16,733 bases of DNA from contig ML977009.1 of the NCBI GenBank assembly GCA_010015675.1, positions 102,497 through 119,229 of the forward strand, written 5' to 3'. Positions within the stretch are counted from its first letter, which is position 1, and every line of letters begins with the position of its first letter. Both the position numbers and the translations under genes were made by a program. Source of the stretch: Byssothecium circinans. Its lineage: Eukaryota > Ascomycota > Dothideomycetes > Pleosporales > Massarinaceae. The notes beneath the pieces were generated by a model that was given only the letters and a program-made list of their open reading frames with translations, made no database searches and was not told the DNA's origin. Of this stretch, positions 16,553-16,733 are shown piece after piece.

Positions 16553-16733
16553 CAGAGTTGGCAACAATCAAGTCGACTTGATAACTTGACTTGATTGACT
16601 TGATTGTATCAAGTCAATCAAGTCAATCAGGGAGGCGAAATTTAGCAAGTCAATCAAGCAAATCCTGCCGACTTGATTGACTTGATTGATAGACTTGAAT
16701 CCCTAGGATCTTAGGGGTTTATCGTAGAATACT
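16553..16733 (+). mobile_element. Left end of a second hAT element (continues beyond window)
   Basis: The sequence CAGAGTTGGCAACAATCAAG at 16553 matches the hAT end at 357 (minus strand) with two differences in 20. It is followed by dense TCAAGTC/GACTTGA repeats in both orientations. The 8 bp before it, GACGTTGA (16545-16552), would be the target duplication, unverifiable here. The motif here is TCAAGTC rather than TCAAGCC, so this is a related but distinct family. No coding sequence of it is in the window. Confidence 0.6.
16586..16626. repeat. Perfect 19-bp inverted repeat (hairpin) in the hAT end
   Basis: TTGACTTGATTGACTTGAT (16586-16604) is followed by TGT and its exact reverse complement (16608-16626). 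It is built from the TCAAGTC subterminal motif in opposite orientations. Confidence 0.9.

Noticed and set aside
1..16733. One very large hAT element spanning the window
   Set aside because: The left end is a 3' end facing into the window and the right end starts an element running out of it, so the sequence between lies outside both.

Overview
The window looks like nuclear DNA of a filamentous ascomycete (Pezizomycotina; Dothideomycetes is my guess from memory of the gene families, not demonstrated). The grounds are short introns of about 48-56 nt with GTRNGT-like donors and CTAAC/CTGAC branch sites, Fot1/pogo-type DNA transposons riddled with CpA-to-TpA changes typical of repeat-induced point mutation (RIP), a copia Gag relic, hAT ends, and fungal-type BTB and C2H2 genes. 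It reads as a gene-poor accessory region: transposon nests at both ends and, between them, mostly decayed single genes.

Left nest (1-4510). The window opens in the C-terminus of a hAT transposase (2-190), followed by its 3' end with many TCAAGCC subterminal repeats, finishing in a terminal inverted repeat at 357. It lies in the remains of a RIP-mutated Fot1/pogo element (element 2, 358 to about 4500). Element 2 is interrupted again by a clean 460-bp solo LTR (442-901, perfect 5-bp duplication CTATA) and by a second RIP-mutated Fot1/pogo element (element 1, 1188-3038, TA duplication). Taking out the LTR and element 1 rejoins one transposase reading frame.

Middle (4500-13150). This holds a frameshifted coiled-coil gene fragment (-), an unidentified short coding exon (+), a 5'-truncated copia gag with frameshifts, a spliced BTB/POZ gene (-, 6607-7550), a decayed conserved fungal gene (+, about 7830-8998) with two recognisable introns, a small spliced gene fragment (-, 9052-9371), a tRNA-Ser(GCU) gene (-, 10619-10747), and another decayed gene (+, 11070-12405).

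Right part (13159-16733). A complete Fot1/pogo element (element 3, 13161-15274, 41-bp TIRs, TA duplication) keeps a 621-codon transposase frame broken only by RIP-type stops. It is followed by a three-finger C2H2 protein gene (-) with one clear 49-nt intron, and by the first about 180 bp of another hAT element starting at 16553.

The most striking observation is in the tRNA-Ser gene. A 48-nt insert in the variable arm begins GTAGGT, contains ACTAAC and ends ACAG, so it looks like a spliceosomal intron rather than a tRNA intron. Removing it gives a canonical 81-nt tRNA-Ser(GCU) whose variable arm is capped by a UUCG tetraloop. A spliceosomal-type intron in a tRNA would be unusual and can be tested directly by RNA sequencing.
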